Source of the DNA: an uncultured Eubacterium sp. | Lineage (GTDB): Bacteria; Bacillota; Clostridia; Oscillospirales; Acutalibacteraceae | Length of the DNA stretch: 6,162 bases | NCBI GenBank assembly: GCA_910584985.1 | Contig: CAJUDJ010000045.1 | Span: forward strand, 1 to 6,162 | Reading direction: 5' to 3' | Shown: piece by piece, positions 1-6,162 of the stretch | How positions within the stretch are numbered: the first letter of the stretch is position 1 | Layout of the letters: every line of letters starts with the position of its first letter | The notes under the pieces: model-generated | Seen by the model: the letters and a program-made list of their open reading frames with translations, nothing else | The model's database searches: none | What the model was told of the DNA's origin: nothing | Program-made: the position numbers and the translations under genes

Positions 1-2
1 CA

Positions 3-1223
3 ACCGTGTTTGTTTCACAGTTCTGGGGAATCAAGGACACAAGGCGGATTCGTTCCACCTGCGGAATTGCACTTGTTTCATCGCTGGCAGTTTCAGGTAT
101 ATTCACGATTATAAGCCTTGTTATACCGCAGTATGTGCTCAGAATTTTCAATTCTGACCCTGCCATTATCGCAGAGGGAAGCAAATATCTCCTTGTGGTT
201 GCATGGTCCTATTTTGCCGTTGCAATCACAAATGTGCTTTCAACTGTTCTTCGTTCAACGGAAGAGGTGAAGCTGCCGATGTATGTTTCCGCATTCACAA
301 CGGTGCTGAATATCTTTCTGGACTACTGCATGATTTTCGGAAAATGCGGTTTTCCCGAAATGGGCATCAAGGGTGCGGCGCTTGCAACCTCCATATCTGC
401 ATGGGCCGGTGTTGCGGTTATCGTGATTGTTTCTTTAATCAGAAAAAATATTCTTATAGCGCCGCTCAGGGAGATGTTCGACTTTCGAAAGGAAGAAGTT
501 AAGGCGTTTTATAAAAAAACGGCACCCGTTGTATTCAACGAGGGTATGTGGGGTGCGGGCACCTTTACCTTTAATGTAATTTATGCCAATATGGGCTATG
601 AATACTTTGCTGCGGTAACGATTTTAAGAAGCTTTGAAAATATTGCATTTATCTTCTTTATCGGTTTGTGCAGTGCTTGCAGTGTTATGATTGGAAAATC
701 CATAGGAATGGGCAGAATTGATGATGGTGTCAAGGATTCAAAGCGTTTTGCTTTCCTTGTTCCGTCTATTGCCGTGGCAGTTGCAATCGTTATTATTATT
801 TTCAGAAATCAGCTTGTGGGTATTTTCAATATGGGCAATAATATCAGCGAGGTTACGCTTCAGTCTGCTGTTATAATTATGACAATTTATGCCTGTGAGC
901 TTCCGATAAGAATGATTCCTTATATTCAGATTGTCGGCATTTTCCGATCTGGCGGTGATACGGTTACAGGTGTTAAATATGATTTGTCATCCCTGTGGAT
1001 TGTTTCACTTCCGGCAACGCTTATCGCAGTTTATGTAATCAAAGTGCCATTTGTGGTTGCCTTTGCGATTATGTATATTTTTGAGGATTATCTTAAATCC
1101 TTTCTATGTCTGCGCCATTACCGTTCCAAGAAATGGCTGAAGCCGGTAACGGAAGAGGGCAGACAGGCTCTTGAAAAATACAGCTTTTCCAAGGCTGGAA
1201 AAAACGAAGGTGAAGCAAAATGA
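3..1223 (+). CDS. MATE-family multidrug/cation antiporter, 5'-truncated by the window edge
   Basis: Inner-membrane antiporter of the MATE (multidrug and toxic compound extrusion) family, which exports organic cations or drugs in exchange for Na+ or H+. The substrate cannot be read from the sequence. The open frame enters from the left edge with no stop. The first visible residues (FVSQFWGIKD) match the segment that in MATE proteins follows the first helices, so about 50-60 residues are probably missing from a usual length of about 450. The GTG at position 6 is therefore not the true start. About ten hydrophobic segments are visible, for example around residues 20-45, 60-80, 93-110, 122-145, 248-268 and 325-350 counted from position 6. 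The family-like segment GIKGAALATSISAW lies near residues 120-133. The tail is short, charged and lysine-rich. The stop codon overlaps the uvrA start (ATGA), which points to a shared transcript. The family call is firm; subfamily and substrate are open. Confidence 0.9.
   Translation, partial: TVFVSQFWGIKDTRRIRSTCGIALVSSLAVSGIFTIISLVIPQYVLRIFNSDPAIIAEGSKYLLVVAWSYFAVAITNVLSTVLRSTEEVKLPMYVSAFTTVLNIFLDYCMIFGKCGFPEMGIKGAALATSISAWAGVAVIVIVSLIRKNILIAPLREMFDFRKEEVKAFYKKTAPVVFNEGMWGAGTFTFNVIYANMGYEYFAAVTILRSFENIAFIFFIGLCSACSVMIGKSIGMGRIDDGVKDSKRFAFLVPSIAVAVAIVIIIFRNQLVGIFNMGNNISEVTLQSAVIIMTIYACELPIRMIPYIQIVGIFRSGGDTVTGVKYDLSSLWIVSLPATLIAVYVIKVPFVVAFAIMYIFEDYLKSFLCLRHYRSKKWLKPVTEEGRQALEKYSFSKAGKNEGEAK
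1207..1222 (+). promoter_or_regulatory. uvrA ribosome binding site and ATGA start/stop overlap
   Basis: An AAGG core at 1207-1210 lies 9 nt before the uvrA ATG at 1220. The A of that ATG precedes the TGA stop of the MATE gene, so the two genes share ATGA. This arrangement fixes the uvrA start and suggests translational coupling. It is a moderate Shine-Dalgarno match, located inside the end of the upstream gene. Confidence 0.6.
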
Positions 1224-4048
1224 TAAAAAACATAGTGGTTAAAGGTGCCAGAGAGCATAATTTAAAAGATATTGATGTTGAAATACCGAGGGACAGTCTT
1301 GTTGTGTTTACAGGCCTTTCCGGCTCGGGAAAATCCAGCCTTGCCTTTGATACTATATATGCTGAGGGACAGCGCAGATATGTTGAAAGCCTTTCCTCGT
1401 ATGCAAGGCAGTTTCTGGGGCAGATGGAGAAGCCGGATGTGGATTATATCGAAGGCTTAAGCCCCGCTATTTCCATAGACCAGAAAACAACCTCTAAAAA
1501 CCCTCGTTCAACAGTGGGCACGGTTACGGAAATATACGATTATTTAAGGCTTCTTTATGCCAGAATCGGCATTCCGCACTGTCCTTTGTGCGGCAGGGAA
1601 ATATCTCAGCAGACGATAGATCAGATTGTGGATAAAATCATGTTGTATCCCGAAAAAACTAAAATTCAGATTATGGCACCGATTGTCAGAGGCAGAAAAG
1701 GTGAATATATCAAAGAACTGGATGATGCCAGAAAAAGCGGCTTTGTGCGTGTGCGTGTTGACGGAAGCATTTATGATTTATCCGAAGAAATCAAAATAGA
1801 TAAGAATAAAAAGCATAATATTGAGGTGGTGGTGGACCGCCTTGTTGTGCAGGAAAGTATTAAAAGCAGACTTACGGACAGTATTGAAACCGCTACCCAT
1901 CTTTCAAAAGGTCTTGTGCTCTGCGATGTGATTGATGGGGAAGAAGAGCTTTTTTCCCTTGAATATGCCTGCCCTGAGCATGGTGTTTCCATTGAAGAAA
2001 TGAGCCCCCGTATGTTTTCCTTCAATAACCCCTTCGGCGCCTGCAAACGCTGTTCGGGGCTCGGTACTTTTATGGAAATAGATGAGAACCTTGTGATTCC
2101 AAATAGAAAGCTATCCATCAATCAGGGTGCCGTAAAGGCAAGCGGCTGGAATGTTGCTGACGGCTCTTCCATTGCCAGAATGTATTTTGAAGCACTTGCA
2201 AATGAATATAATTTTTCACTTGATATGCCGGTTGAAATGCTGCCGAAAGAAGCAATAGATGTTATTCTGCACGGCACAAAGGGCAAAAAAATCAAAATGA
2301 AGCGTGTTACAGCCTATGGCAGCGGAACTTATGTGAATGATTTTGAGGGCGTTATAACCAATCTGAAACGCAGATATGAGGAAACTACATCCGAATGGTC
2401 AAGAGCGGATATTGAAACAGTTATGGTGTCTGCAACCTGCCCGGACTGTAGGGGCGCAAGGCTGTCGCCTATCAGCCTTTCGGTAACCGTGGGCGGAAAA
2501 AATATTTATCAGTTCTGCACAATGTCCATATCGGAGGAGCTTGAATTTATAGAAAATCTTCAGCTTAGCGAAAAGGAACAGATGATCGGCAGGCTGATTA
2601 TCCGTGAAATCAGGGAACGCCTTAATTTCCTCAATGCGGTAGGGCTTGATTATCTTTCGCTTGCAAGGGAGGCGGCAACGCTTTCGGGCGGTGAGGCGCA
2701 GAGAATACGCCTTGCAACACAGATAGGCTCTTCGCTTACAGGTGTTTTATATATTCTCGATGAGCCGTCCATAGGGCTGCATCAGCGTGATAATGAAAAG
2801 CTTCTGGGCACTTTACGGCATCTTCGTGATTTGGGTAATACGCTGATTGTGGTTGAGCATGACGAGGATACCATGCGTGCCGCCGATTATGTGGTGGATG
2901 TAGGGCCGGGAGCAGGCATACACGGCGGTGAACTGATTGCAGCAGGCACGGTGGATGATATTATTGCATGTAAAAGCTCGGTTACAGGCCAGTATTTAAG
3001 CGGTGAAAAGAAAATTTCCGTTCCGCAGCAGAGAAGAAAGGGAAATGGCCATAAATTAACGGTATTCGGCGCTGCAGAGAATAATCTTAAGAAAATTGAT
3101 GTGGAAATTCCGCTTGGACAGTTTGTGGCTGTTACAGGTGTTTCCGGTTCGGGAAAGTCCAGCCTTGTAAATGAAATTATTTACAAACATCTGGCAAATG
3201 AGCTGAACAATGCCAAAAAACGACCGGGTGAATTCAAAAAAATCAAGGGCACGGAATTTCTGGATAAGGTAATTGATATTGATCAGTCGCCAATCGGCAG
3301 AACACCGCGTTCCAATCCGGCAACCTATACAGGTGTATTCAATGATATAAGGGATTTATTCGCTGAAACGCCGGATGCCAAAATAAGGGGCTATAAGCCG
3401 AACCGTTTTTCCTTTAATGTGAAAGGGGGCAGGTGCGAAGCCTGCCAGGGAGACGGTATTGTTAAAATAGAAATGCATTTTCTTGCAGATATTTATGTGC
3501 CGTGCGATATTTGCGGCGGCCAGCGTTATAACCGTGAAACACTTGAGGTTAAGTTTAAGGGCAAAAGCATTTATGAAGTGTTGGAAATGACAGTGGATGA
3601 GGGCCTTGAATTCTTTAAACAGCAGCCTAAAATTTACCGTAAGCTGAAAACGCTTTCTGATGTCGGGCTCGGCTATATAAAAATAGGGCAGCCCGCCACA
3701 ACGCTTTCAGGCGGCGAAGCACAGCGTGTAAAGCTTGCTTCAGAGCTTATGAAGCGTTCTACGGGCAAAACCATTTATATTCTGGATGAGCCCACAACGG
3801 GGCTTCACACAGCAGATGTGCACAGATTGGTTAATGTGCTAAATGTGCTTGTGGATTCGGGAAATACCGTGCTTGTGATTGAGCATAATCTGGATGTTAT
3901 AAAAACAGCGGATTATATTATTGATTTGGGCCCTGAAGGCGGAAAGGGCGGCGGCAGAATTATTGCCTGCGGCACGCCCGAAGAGGTTGCAAAATCAAAG
4001 AAATCCTATACGGCAAAATATTTAAAACCGCTTTTGGATAAAGAATAA
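1220..4048 (+). CDS. uvrA: UvrA, excinuclease ABC subunit A (DNA damage recognition ATPase)
   Basis: Cytoplasmic ABC-type ATPase that dimerises, finds bulky DNA lesions and loads UvrB in nucleotide excision repair. At 942 residues it has full family length. The first ATPase half has Walker A GLSGSGKSS (32-40), signature LSGGEAQRIRL (488-498), Walker B YILDEPSIGLH (511-521) and VVEHD (544-548). The second half has Walker A GVSGSGKSS (640-648), signature LSGGEAQRVKL (829-839) and Walker B YILDEPTTGLH (853-863). Zinc-ligand candidates are C121/C124 with C407/C410, then C251/H254 with C275/C278, then C739/C742 with C762/C765. Position 254 is His where many homologues have Cys; His can still bind zinc. 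The start is fixed by the ATGA overlap with the MATE gene, and the N-terminus (IVVKGAREHNLKDIDVEIPR) is typical. The stop is followed after 3 nt by hydE in the same frame. No UvrB or UvrC gene is in the window. No SOS (LexA) box could be sought, because the promoter would lie upstream of the window or inside the MATE gene. Confidence 0.98.
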   Translation: MIKNIVVKGAREHNLKDIDVEIPRDSLVVFTGLSGSGKSSLAFDTIYAEGQRRYVESLSSYARQFLGQMEKPDVDYIEGLSPAISIDQKTTSKNPRSTVGTVTEIYDYLRLLYARIGIPHCPLCGREISQQTIDQIVDKIMLYPEKTKIQIMAPIVRGRKGEYIKELDDARKSGFVRVRVDGSIYDLSEEIKIDKNKKHNIEVVVDRLVVQESIKSRLTDSIETATHLSKGLVLCDVIDGEEELFSLEYACPEHGVSIEEMSPRMFSFNNPFGACKRCSGLGTFMEIDENLVIPNRKLSINQGAVKASGWNVADGSSIARMYFEALANEYNFSLDMPVEMLPKEAIDVILHGTKGKKIKMKRVTAYGSGTYVNDFEGVITNLKRRYEETTSEWSRADIETVMVSATCPDCRGARLSPISLSVTVGGKNIYQFCTMSISEELEFIENLQLSEKEQMIGRLIIREIRERLNFLNAVGLDYLSLAREAATLSGGEAQRIRLATQIGSSLTGVLYILDEPSIGLHQRDNEKLLGTLRHLRDLGNTLIVVEHDEDTMRAADYVVDVGPGAGIHGGELIAAGTVDDIIACKSSVTGQYLSGEKKISVPQQRRKGNGHKLTVFGAAENNLKKIDVEIPLGQFVAVTGVSGSGKSSLVNEIIYKHLANELNNAKKRPGEFKKIKGTEFLDKVIDIDQSPIGRTPRSNPATYTGVFNDIRDLFAETPDAKIRGYKPNRFSFNVKGGRCEACQGDGIVKIEMHFLADIYVPCDICGGQRYNRETLEVKFKGKSIYEVLEMTVDEGLEFFKQQPKIYRKLKTLSDVGLGYIKIGQPATTLSGGEAQRVKLASELMKRSTGKTIYILDEPTTGLHTADVHRLVNVLNVLVDSGNTVLVIEHNLDVIKTADYIIDLGPEGGKGGGRIIACGTPEEVAKSKKSYTAKYLKPLLDKE

Positions 4049-4051
4049 AGT

Positions 4052-5110
4052 ATGAAAGATTTAATATTAAAGCTTGAAAAGAATCGCTTTCTGGATGATG
4101 ATGCGTTTAAAGCGCTTCTGACGGACGGCAGAGAAGAAACCCTGCACTTTCTGAATGAAAGAGCAGACTGCATCCGAAAAAAAGTTTACGCAACGGATGT
4201 ATATATCAGAGGGCTGATTGAATTTACCAATTACTGTAAAAATGACTGCTATTACTGCGGAATCAGAAGAAGCAATACGGCGGCTGAGCGTTACCGGCTT
4301 TCGGAAGAACAGATTATGGAATGCTGCGCAGCAGGCTATGAACTTGGCTTCAGAACTTTTGTTCTACAGGGCGGTGAAGACGCTTATTTTACGGATGAAA
4401 GGCTTATCGATATAATCCGATGCATTAAACGCAGTTATCCGGACTGTGCTGTTACACTGTCCATAGGAGAAAGGGATTACAGCAGTTATAAAGCGTTTTT
4501 TGATGCAGGAGCAGACCGATATCTGCTTCGTCATGAAACGGCGGATACAGAACATTACAGCAGGCTTCATCCGGCTTGGCTTTCCCTTGAAAACAGGAAA
4601 AAATGTCTTTATGATTTAAAAAACATCGGTTTTCAGGTGGGATGCGGCTTTATGGTCGGCTCACCGTATCAGACGGTTGAAAATATCATTTCGGATTTGA
4701 AGTTTATTAAAGAATTTAATCCGCATATGGTAGGCATCGGGCCGTTTATTCCGCATAAGGCAACGCCGTTTGCAAATTTTCAGCAGGGCAGTTTTGAACT
4801 GACACTGAAGCTGTTAAGCATAATCAGATTAATGCTTCCGGGCGTACTTCTTCCTGCAACAACTGCGCTCGGCACAATTCATCCAAACGGCAGGGAAATG
4901 GGAATTCTGGCAGGTGCTAATGTTGTTATGCCGAATTTATCGCCTGTTCAGGTAAGAAAAAAATACACTTTATACGATAATAAAATCTGTATGGGCGAGG
5001 AAGCGGCAGAAAGTATTGCCGTTTTGAAAAGCAAACTTGATAACTTAGGGTATAAAATTTCAGTTCACAGAGGAGATTATAAAGGAGAATCGTGTGAAAA
5101 ATCACACTGA
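4052..5110 (+). CDS. hydE: HydE, radical-SAM maturase of [FeFe]-hydrogenase
   Basis: Radical S-adenosylmethionine enzyme needed to build the di-iron subsite of the [FeFe]-hydrogenase H-cluster. In current models of the family it acts on the Fe(CO)2CN-cysteine complex made by HydG. At 352 residues it has normal length. The C-x3-C-x2-C motif that binds the SAM [4Fe-4S] cluster is C62, C66 and C69. The SAM-contact segment LQGGED is at 105-110, LRHETAD at 159-165, GPFIPHKATPF at 230-240 and LPATTALGTIHPNGR at 267-281, all characteristic of HydE rather than of the related BioB or PylB. The optional second cluster of some HydE proteins is not conserved: only C313 remains near the C-terminus. The ATG is the first codon but one after the uvrA TAA in the same frame, and the next Met is residue 89, so the start is secure. 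Its own Shine-Dalgarno is poor, so translation probably depends on ribosomes finishing uvrA. It is followed by hydF. Confidence 0.96.
   Translation: MKDLILKLEKNRFLDDDAFKALLTDGREETLHFLNERADCIRKKVYATDVYIRGLIEFTNYCKNDCYYCGIRRSNTAAERYRLSEEQIMECCAAGYELGFRTFVLQGGEDAYFTDERLIDIIRCIKRSYPDCAVTLSIGERDYSSYKAFFDAGADRYLLRHETADTEHYSRLHPAWLSLENRKKCLYDLKNIGFQVGCGFMVGSPYQTVENIISDLKFIKEFNPHMVGIGPFIPHKATPFANFQQGSFELTLKLLSIIRLMLPGVLLPATTALGTIHPNGREMGILAGANVVMPNLSPVQVRKKYTLYDNKICMGEEAAESIAVLKSKLDNLGYKISVHRGDYKGESCEKSH
5081..5096 (+). promoter_or_regulatory. Strong Shine-Dalgarno and GTG with no matching gene (possible former hydF start)
   Basis: AAAGGAG at 5081-5087 is the best Shine-Dalgarno visible in the last 1.2 kb. 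It stands 6 nt before a GTG at 5094-5096, inside the final codons of hydE. That GTG opens only 22 codons (VKNHTEKLYC...), ending in TAA at 5160-5162. The frame is the same as that of hydF, whose ATG is 159 nt downstream. The GTG also lies in a small hairpin, GTGTGA (5092-5097), AAAA, TCACAC (5102-5107). Overlap with the end of hydE is the layout expected for the next operon gene. It may be the original hydF start displaced by the repeat that follows, a short leader peptide, or chance purine richness. Confidence 0.4.
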
Positions 5111-5124
5111 AAAATTATATTGTC

Positions 5125-5154
5125 CTCAAAATTTGCCTATGGCAAAATTTCGAG
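5125..5154. other. Stem-loop 1 (CTCAAAATTTGCC / GGCAAAATTTCGAG)
   Basis: The left arm 5125-5137 and right arm 5141-5154 pair around a TAT loop (5138-5140). There are twelve pairs, with A5147 bulged and one A-C mismatch (5128/5151). The central GGCAAA/TTTGCC part is perfect. No T-run follows directly on either strand, so it is not a standard intrinsic terminator. It lies 15 nt after the hydE stop and could protect the hydE message 3' end or be part of a repeat element. Confidence 0.55.
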
Positions 5155-5169
5155 ATGACTAAATTCCCA

Positions 5170-5245
5170 CTATACGCCTTGTCCGGCTACAGCAAAGCGT
5201 ATTGTATGATTTTTAATAAACTTTTTGTAGCCGGAAAGGCTATGG
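5170..5245 (+). other. Stem-loop 2, long stem upstream of hydF with a competing inner hairpin
   Basis: Positions 5176-5191 pair with 5226-5240: 15 consecutive pairs (GCCTT+TCCGGCTACA against TGTAGCCGGAAAGGC) interrupted only by a bulged G5181. The stem can extend outward to 5170/5245 (C-G, T-G wobble, ATA/TAT, with C5175 bulged) and inward through AAAG 5194-5197 with CTTT 5221-5224. A second hairpin, 5172-5182 with 5192-5202 (ATACGC/GCGTAT plus TTGT/GCAA, one mismatch, 9-nt loop), uses the same left arm, so the two cannot coexist. The right arm contains GGAAAGG (5233-5239), which ends 13 nt before the hydF ATG. No T-run directly follows either form, which argues against a simple terminator. 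Confidence 0.55.
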
Positions 5246-5255
5246 AAATTAAATG
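5244..5255 (+). promoter_or_regulatory. Weak ribosome binding site deciding the hydF start
   Basis: GGA at 5244-5246 stands 6 nt before the ATG at 5253. The longer purine run GGAAAGG (5233-5239) is 13 nt away, farther than usual. An ATG at 5242 is in another frame and stops after eight codons, so it is not the start. The ATG at 5253 directly precedes the conserved N-terminal segment (LNQTPNANRLHIGFFG), and the frame upstream is closed by TAA at 5250-5252. The start is therefore firm although its Shine-Dalgarno is poor. Confidence 0.45.
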
Positions 5256-6162
5256 GCGGAGAATCTGAATCAAACACCAAATGCAAATCGACTGCATATA
5301 GGTTTTTTCGGCAGGCGCAATGCAGGAAAATCAAGCGTTGTAAATGCCGTTACAGGGCAGAATCTGTCTATCATTTCGGATGTTAAGGGCACAACAACAG
5401 ATCCTGTTTTAAAGGCAATGGAGCTTTTGCCGATAGGCCCGGTTGTTATTATTGATACACCGGGAATAGATGATGAGGGTGCGCTCGGTATGCTCAGAGT
5501 GCAGAAAACAAAGCAAATTCTTAATAAAACGGATATTGCTGTTCTTGTTTCGGACAGTGCTTTGAAAATGTCCGAAGCAGAAGAAAATCTGATTGCCCTT
5601 TTTAAAGAAAAAAAGATACCGTATGTGATTGTTTATAATAAAAGCGATTTAAGCAAAAAAGAATGCAGAAATGAGAATGAACTGTGCGTAAGTGCAAAAA
5701 CAGGTGAAAACATTTATGCGCTTAAAGAAAAAATCACTGTGCTTGCCAAGCAGGAAAATATTACTAAACGTATTATTTGCGATAAACTGAGCACGCAGGA
5801 TACAGTGCTGCTTGTAACACCCATTGATGCTTCGGCGCCAAAGGGAAGAATGATTCTGCCGCAGGTTCAGGTTATCAGGGAAGTGCTGGATTCCCGTGCA
5901 GTGTGTATAACCGTTCAGCCAGAACAGCTGAAATTTGCGCTTGAGAATTTAAAATCTCCGCCTGTTATGGTTATAACAGACAGCCAGGTGTTCGGCAAGG
6001 TGAAGCAGCTTGTTCCGCAGGATATTTTGCTAACCTCTTTTTCCATTCTTTTTGCGAATTTTAAGGGCATTCTTAAAATGGCTGTTCAGGGAGCGGCAGG
6101 TATAGATAAGCTGAAAAACGGAGATACCGTTCTGATTTCCGAGGGGTGCACGCATCACCGCC
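5253..6162 (+). CDS. hydF: HydF, [FeFe]-hydrogenase maturation GTPase and scaffold, 3'-truncated by the window edge
   Basis: GTP-binding scaffold that receives the di-iron precursor made by HydE and HydG and delivers it to apo-[FeFe]-hydrogenase in the cytoplasm. The 303 visible residues run without a stop to the right edge; the family is about 400 residues, so roughly 100 are missing. The N-terminal GTPase domain shows G1 GRRNAGKSS (20-28), a switch segment GTTTDP (46-51), G3 DTPG (68-71), G4 NKSD (129-132) and G5 SAK (147-149). The middle region (about 175-280, with LVTPIDASAPKGRMILPQVQ at 187-206) matches the HydF dimerisation domain. The last residues, C299-T-H301, are the first half of the family's C-x-H...H-C-x-x-C cluster motif; the second half is outside the window. 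It lies 142 nt after hydE, an unusually wide gap for this block, with hairpins just before its start. The assignment is very secure. Confidence 0.95.
   Translation, partial: MAENLNQTPNANRLHIGFFGRRNAGKSSVVNAVTGQNLSIISDVKGTTTDPVLKAMELLPIGPVVIIDTPGIDDEGALGMLRVQKTKQILNKTDIAVLVSDSALKMSEAEENLIALFKEKKIPYVIVYNKSDLSKKECRNENELCVSAKTGENIYALKEKITVLAKQENITKRIICDKLSTQDTVLLVTPIDASAPKGRMILPQVQVIREVLDSRAVCITVQPEQLKFALENLKSPPVMVITDSQVFGKVKQLVPQDILLTSFSILFANFKGILKMAVQGAAGIDKLKNGDTVLISEGCTHHR

Larger units (their letters stand above)
5118..5245. repeat. Candidate small palindromic repeat element between hydE and hydF
   Basis: The 142-nt hydE-hydF gap contains no plausible gene but is dense in inverted repeats: a stem-loop at 5125-5154 and a larger one at 5170-5245. 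AAATTA occurs at 5112-5117 and again at 5246-5251, just outside the outermost base pairs of the larger stem, and could be a target-site duplication. A six-base AT-only match is weak evidence by itself. The gap breaks an otherwise tightly packed operon (overlap of 4 nt, then a gap of 3 nt). No transposase is present, so this would be a non-autonomous element of MITE or REP type. The alternative is a native regulatory leader of hydF. The boundaries are estimates. Confidence 0.45.

Noticed and set aside
203..502. A 99-codon plus-strand frame inside the MATE gene
   Set aside because: It is shifted relative to the clearly conserved MATE frame, with Cys/Arg-rich nonsense composition and no ribosome site.
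1771..2121. A 116-codon minus-strand open frame inside uvrA
   Set aside because: It lies entirely opposite the conserved UvrA coding sequence, resembles no known family, and is rich in Ser/Arg as antisense frames often are. It is a shadow of uvrA.
4218..4570. Two small frames (65 codons plus strand, 68 codons minus strand) inside hydE
   Set aside because: Both overlap the conserved radical-SAM core of HydE and show no recognisable protein features.
5179..5210. Possible promoter before hydF: TTGTCC (5179-5184) and TATGAT (5205-5210)
   Set aside because: TATGAT is a fair -10 box, but the spacing to TTGTCC is 20 nt and the -35 match is weak. Both also fall in the inverted-repeat region, where the sequence is explained by pairing. 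Not supported enough to annotate.
5125..5214. Intrinsic terminator between hydE and hydF
   Set aside because: Stem-loop 1 has no T-run directly after it. The inner hairpin ending at 5202 is followed by TTTTT only after 7 nt (5210-5214), and the long stem ends at 5245 without T's. None fits a standard rho-independent terminator on the plus strand.
5242..5268. ATG at 5242 as an alternative hydF start
   Set aside because: It is out of frame with hydF and reaches a TGA after eight codons.
1..6162. CRISPR array, tRNA/rRNA genes, prophage or toxin-antitoxin genes, or an unknown multi-gene system
   Set aside because: No spaced direct repeats, tRNA-like cloverleaf or unassigned gene of any size was seen. 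All four long frames belong to known families, and the only unexplained stretch is the hydE-hydF gap.

Overview
The window reads as one continuous plus-strand gene block from an anaerobic, fermentative bacterium, most likely a Clostridia-class Bacillota (Firmicutes). This is inferred from the [FeFe]-hydrogenase maturation genes, the style of the HydE and HydF proteins (for example GFFGRRNAGKSS in HydF and EFTNYCKNDCYYCGIRRSN in HydE), frequent AGA/AGG/ATA codons and moderately AT-leaning DNA. Genus or species cannot be named from what is visible.

Layout: (1) 3-1223, the C-terminal part of a MATE-family multidrug/sodium antiporter whose beginning lies off the left edge. (2) 1220-4048, complete uvrA, the damage-recognition ATPase of nucleotide excision repair, joined to the MATE gene by an ATGA stop/start overlap. 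(3) 4052-5110, complete hydE, a radical-SAM maturase for the [FeFe]-hydrogenase H-cluster, only 3 nt after uvrA and in the same frame. (4) 5111-5252, a 142-nt gap rich in inverted repeats. (5) 5253-6162, the first 303 codons of hydF, the GTPase scaffold on which the di-iron subsite is assembled. It runs off the right edge inside its Fe-S cluster motif.

HydE and HydF act in one pathway: HydE contributes to building the di-iron precursor, and HydF carries and delivers it to apo-hydrogenase. HydG, the third maturase, is not in the window. MATE and UvrA have no obvious biochemical link to hydrogenase. The tight spacing suggests they share a transcript with hydE rather than a function.

The coding genes are ordinary family members. 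The part that deserves attention is the hydE-hydF gap. It holds two palindromic segments, one a nearly perfect 15-bp stem with a competing inner hairpin, possibly bounded by a 6-bp direct repeat. Just before it sits a strong, apparently orphaned Shine-Dalgarno plus GTG that is in frame with hydF. This looks like a small palindromic repeat inserted at the original hydF start, or alternatively an RNA structure controlling hydF translation. I see no evidence of a wholly new multi-gene system in this window.
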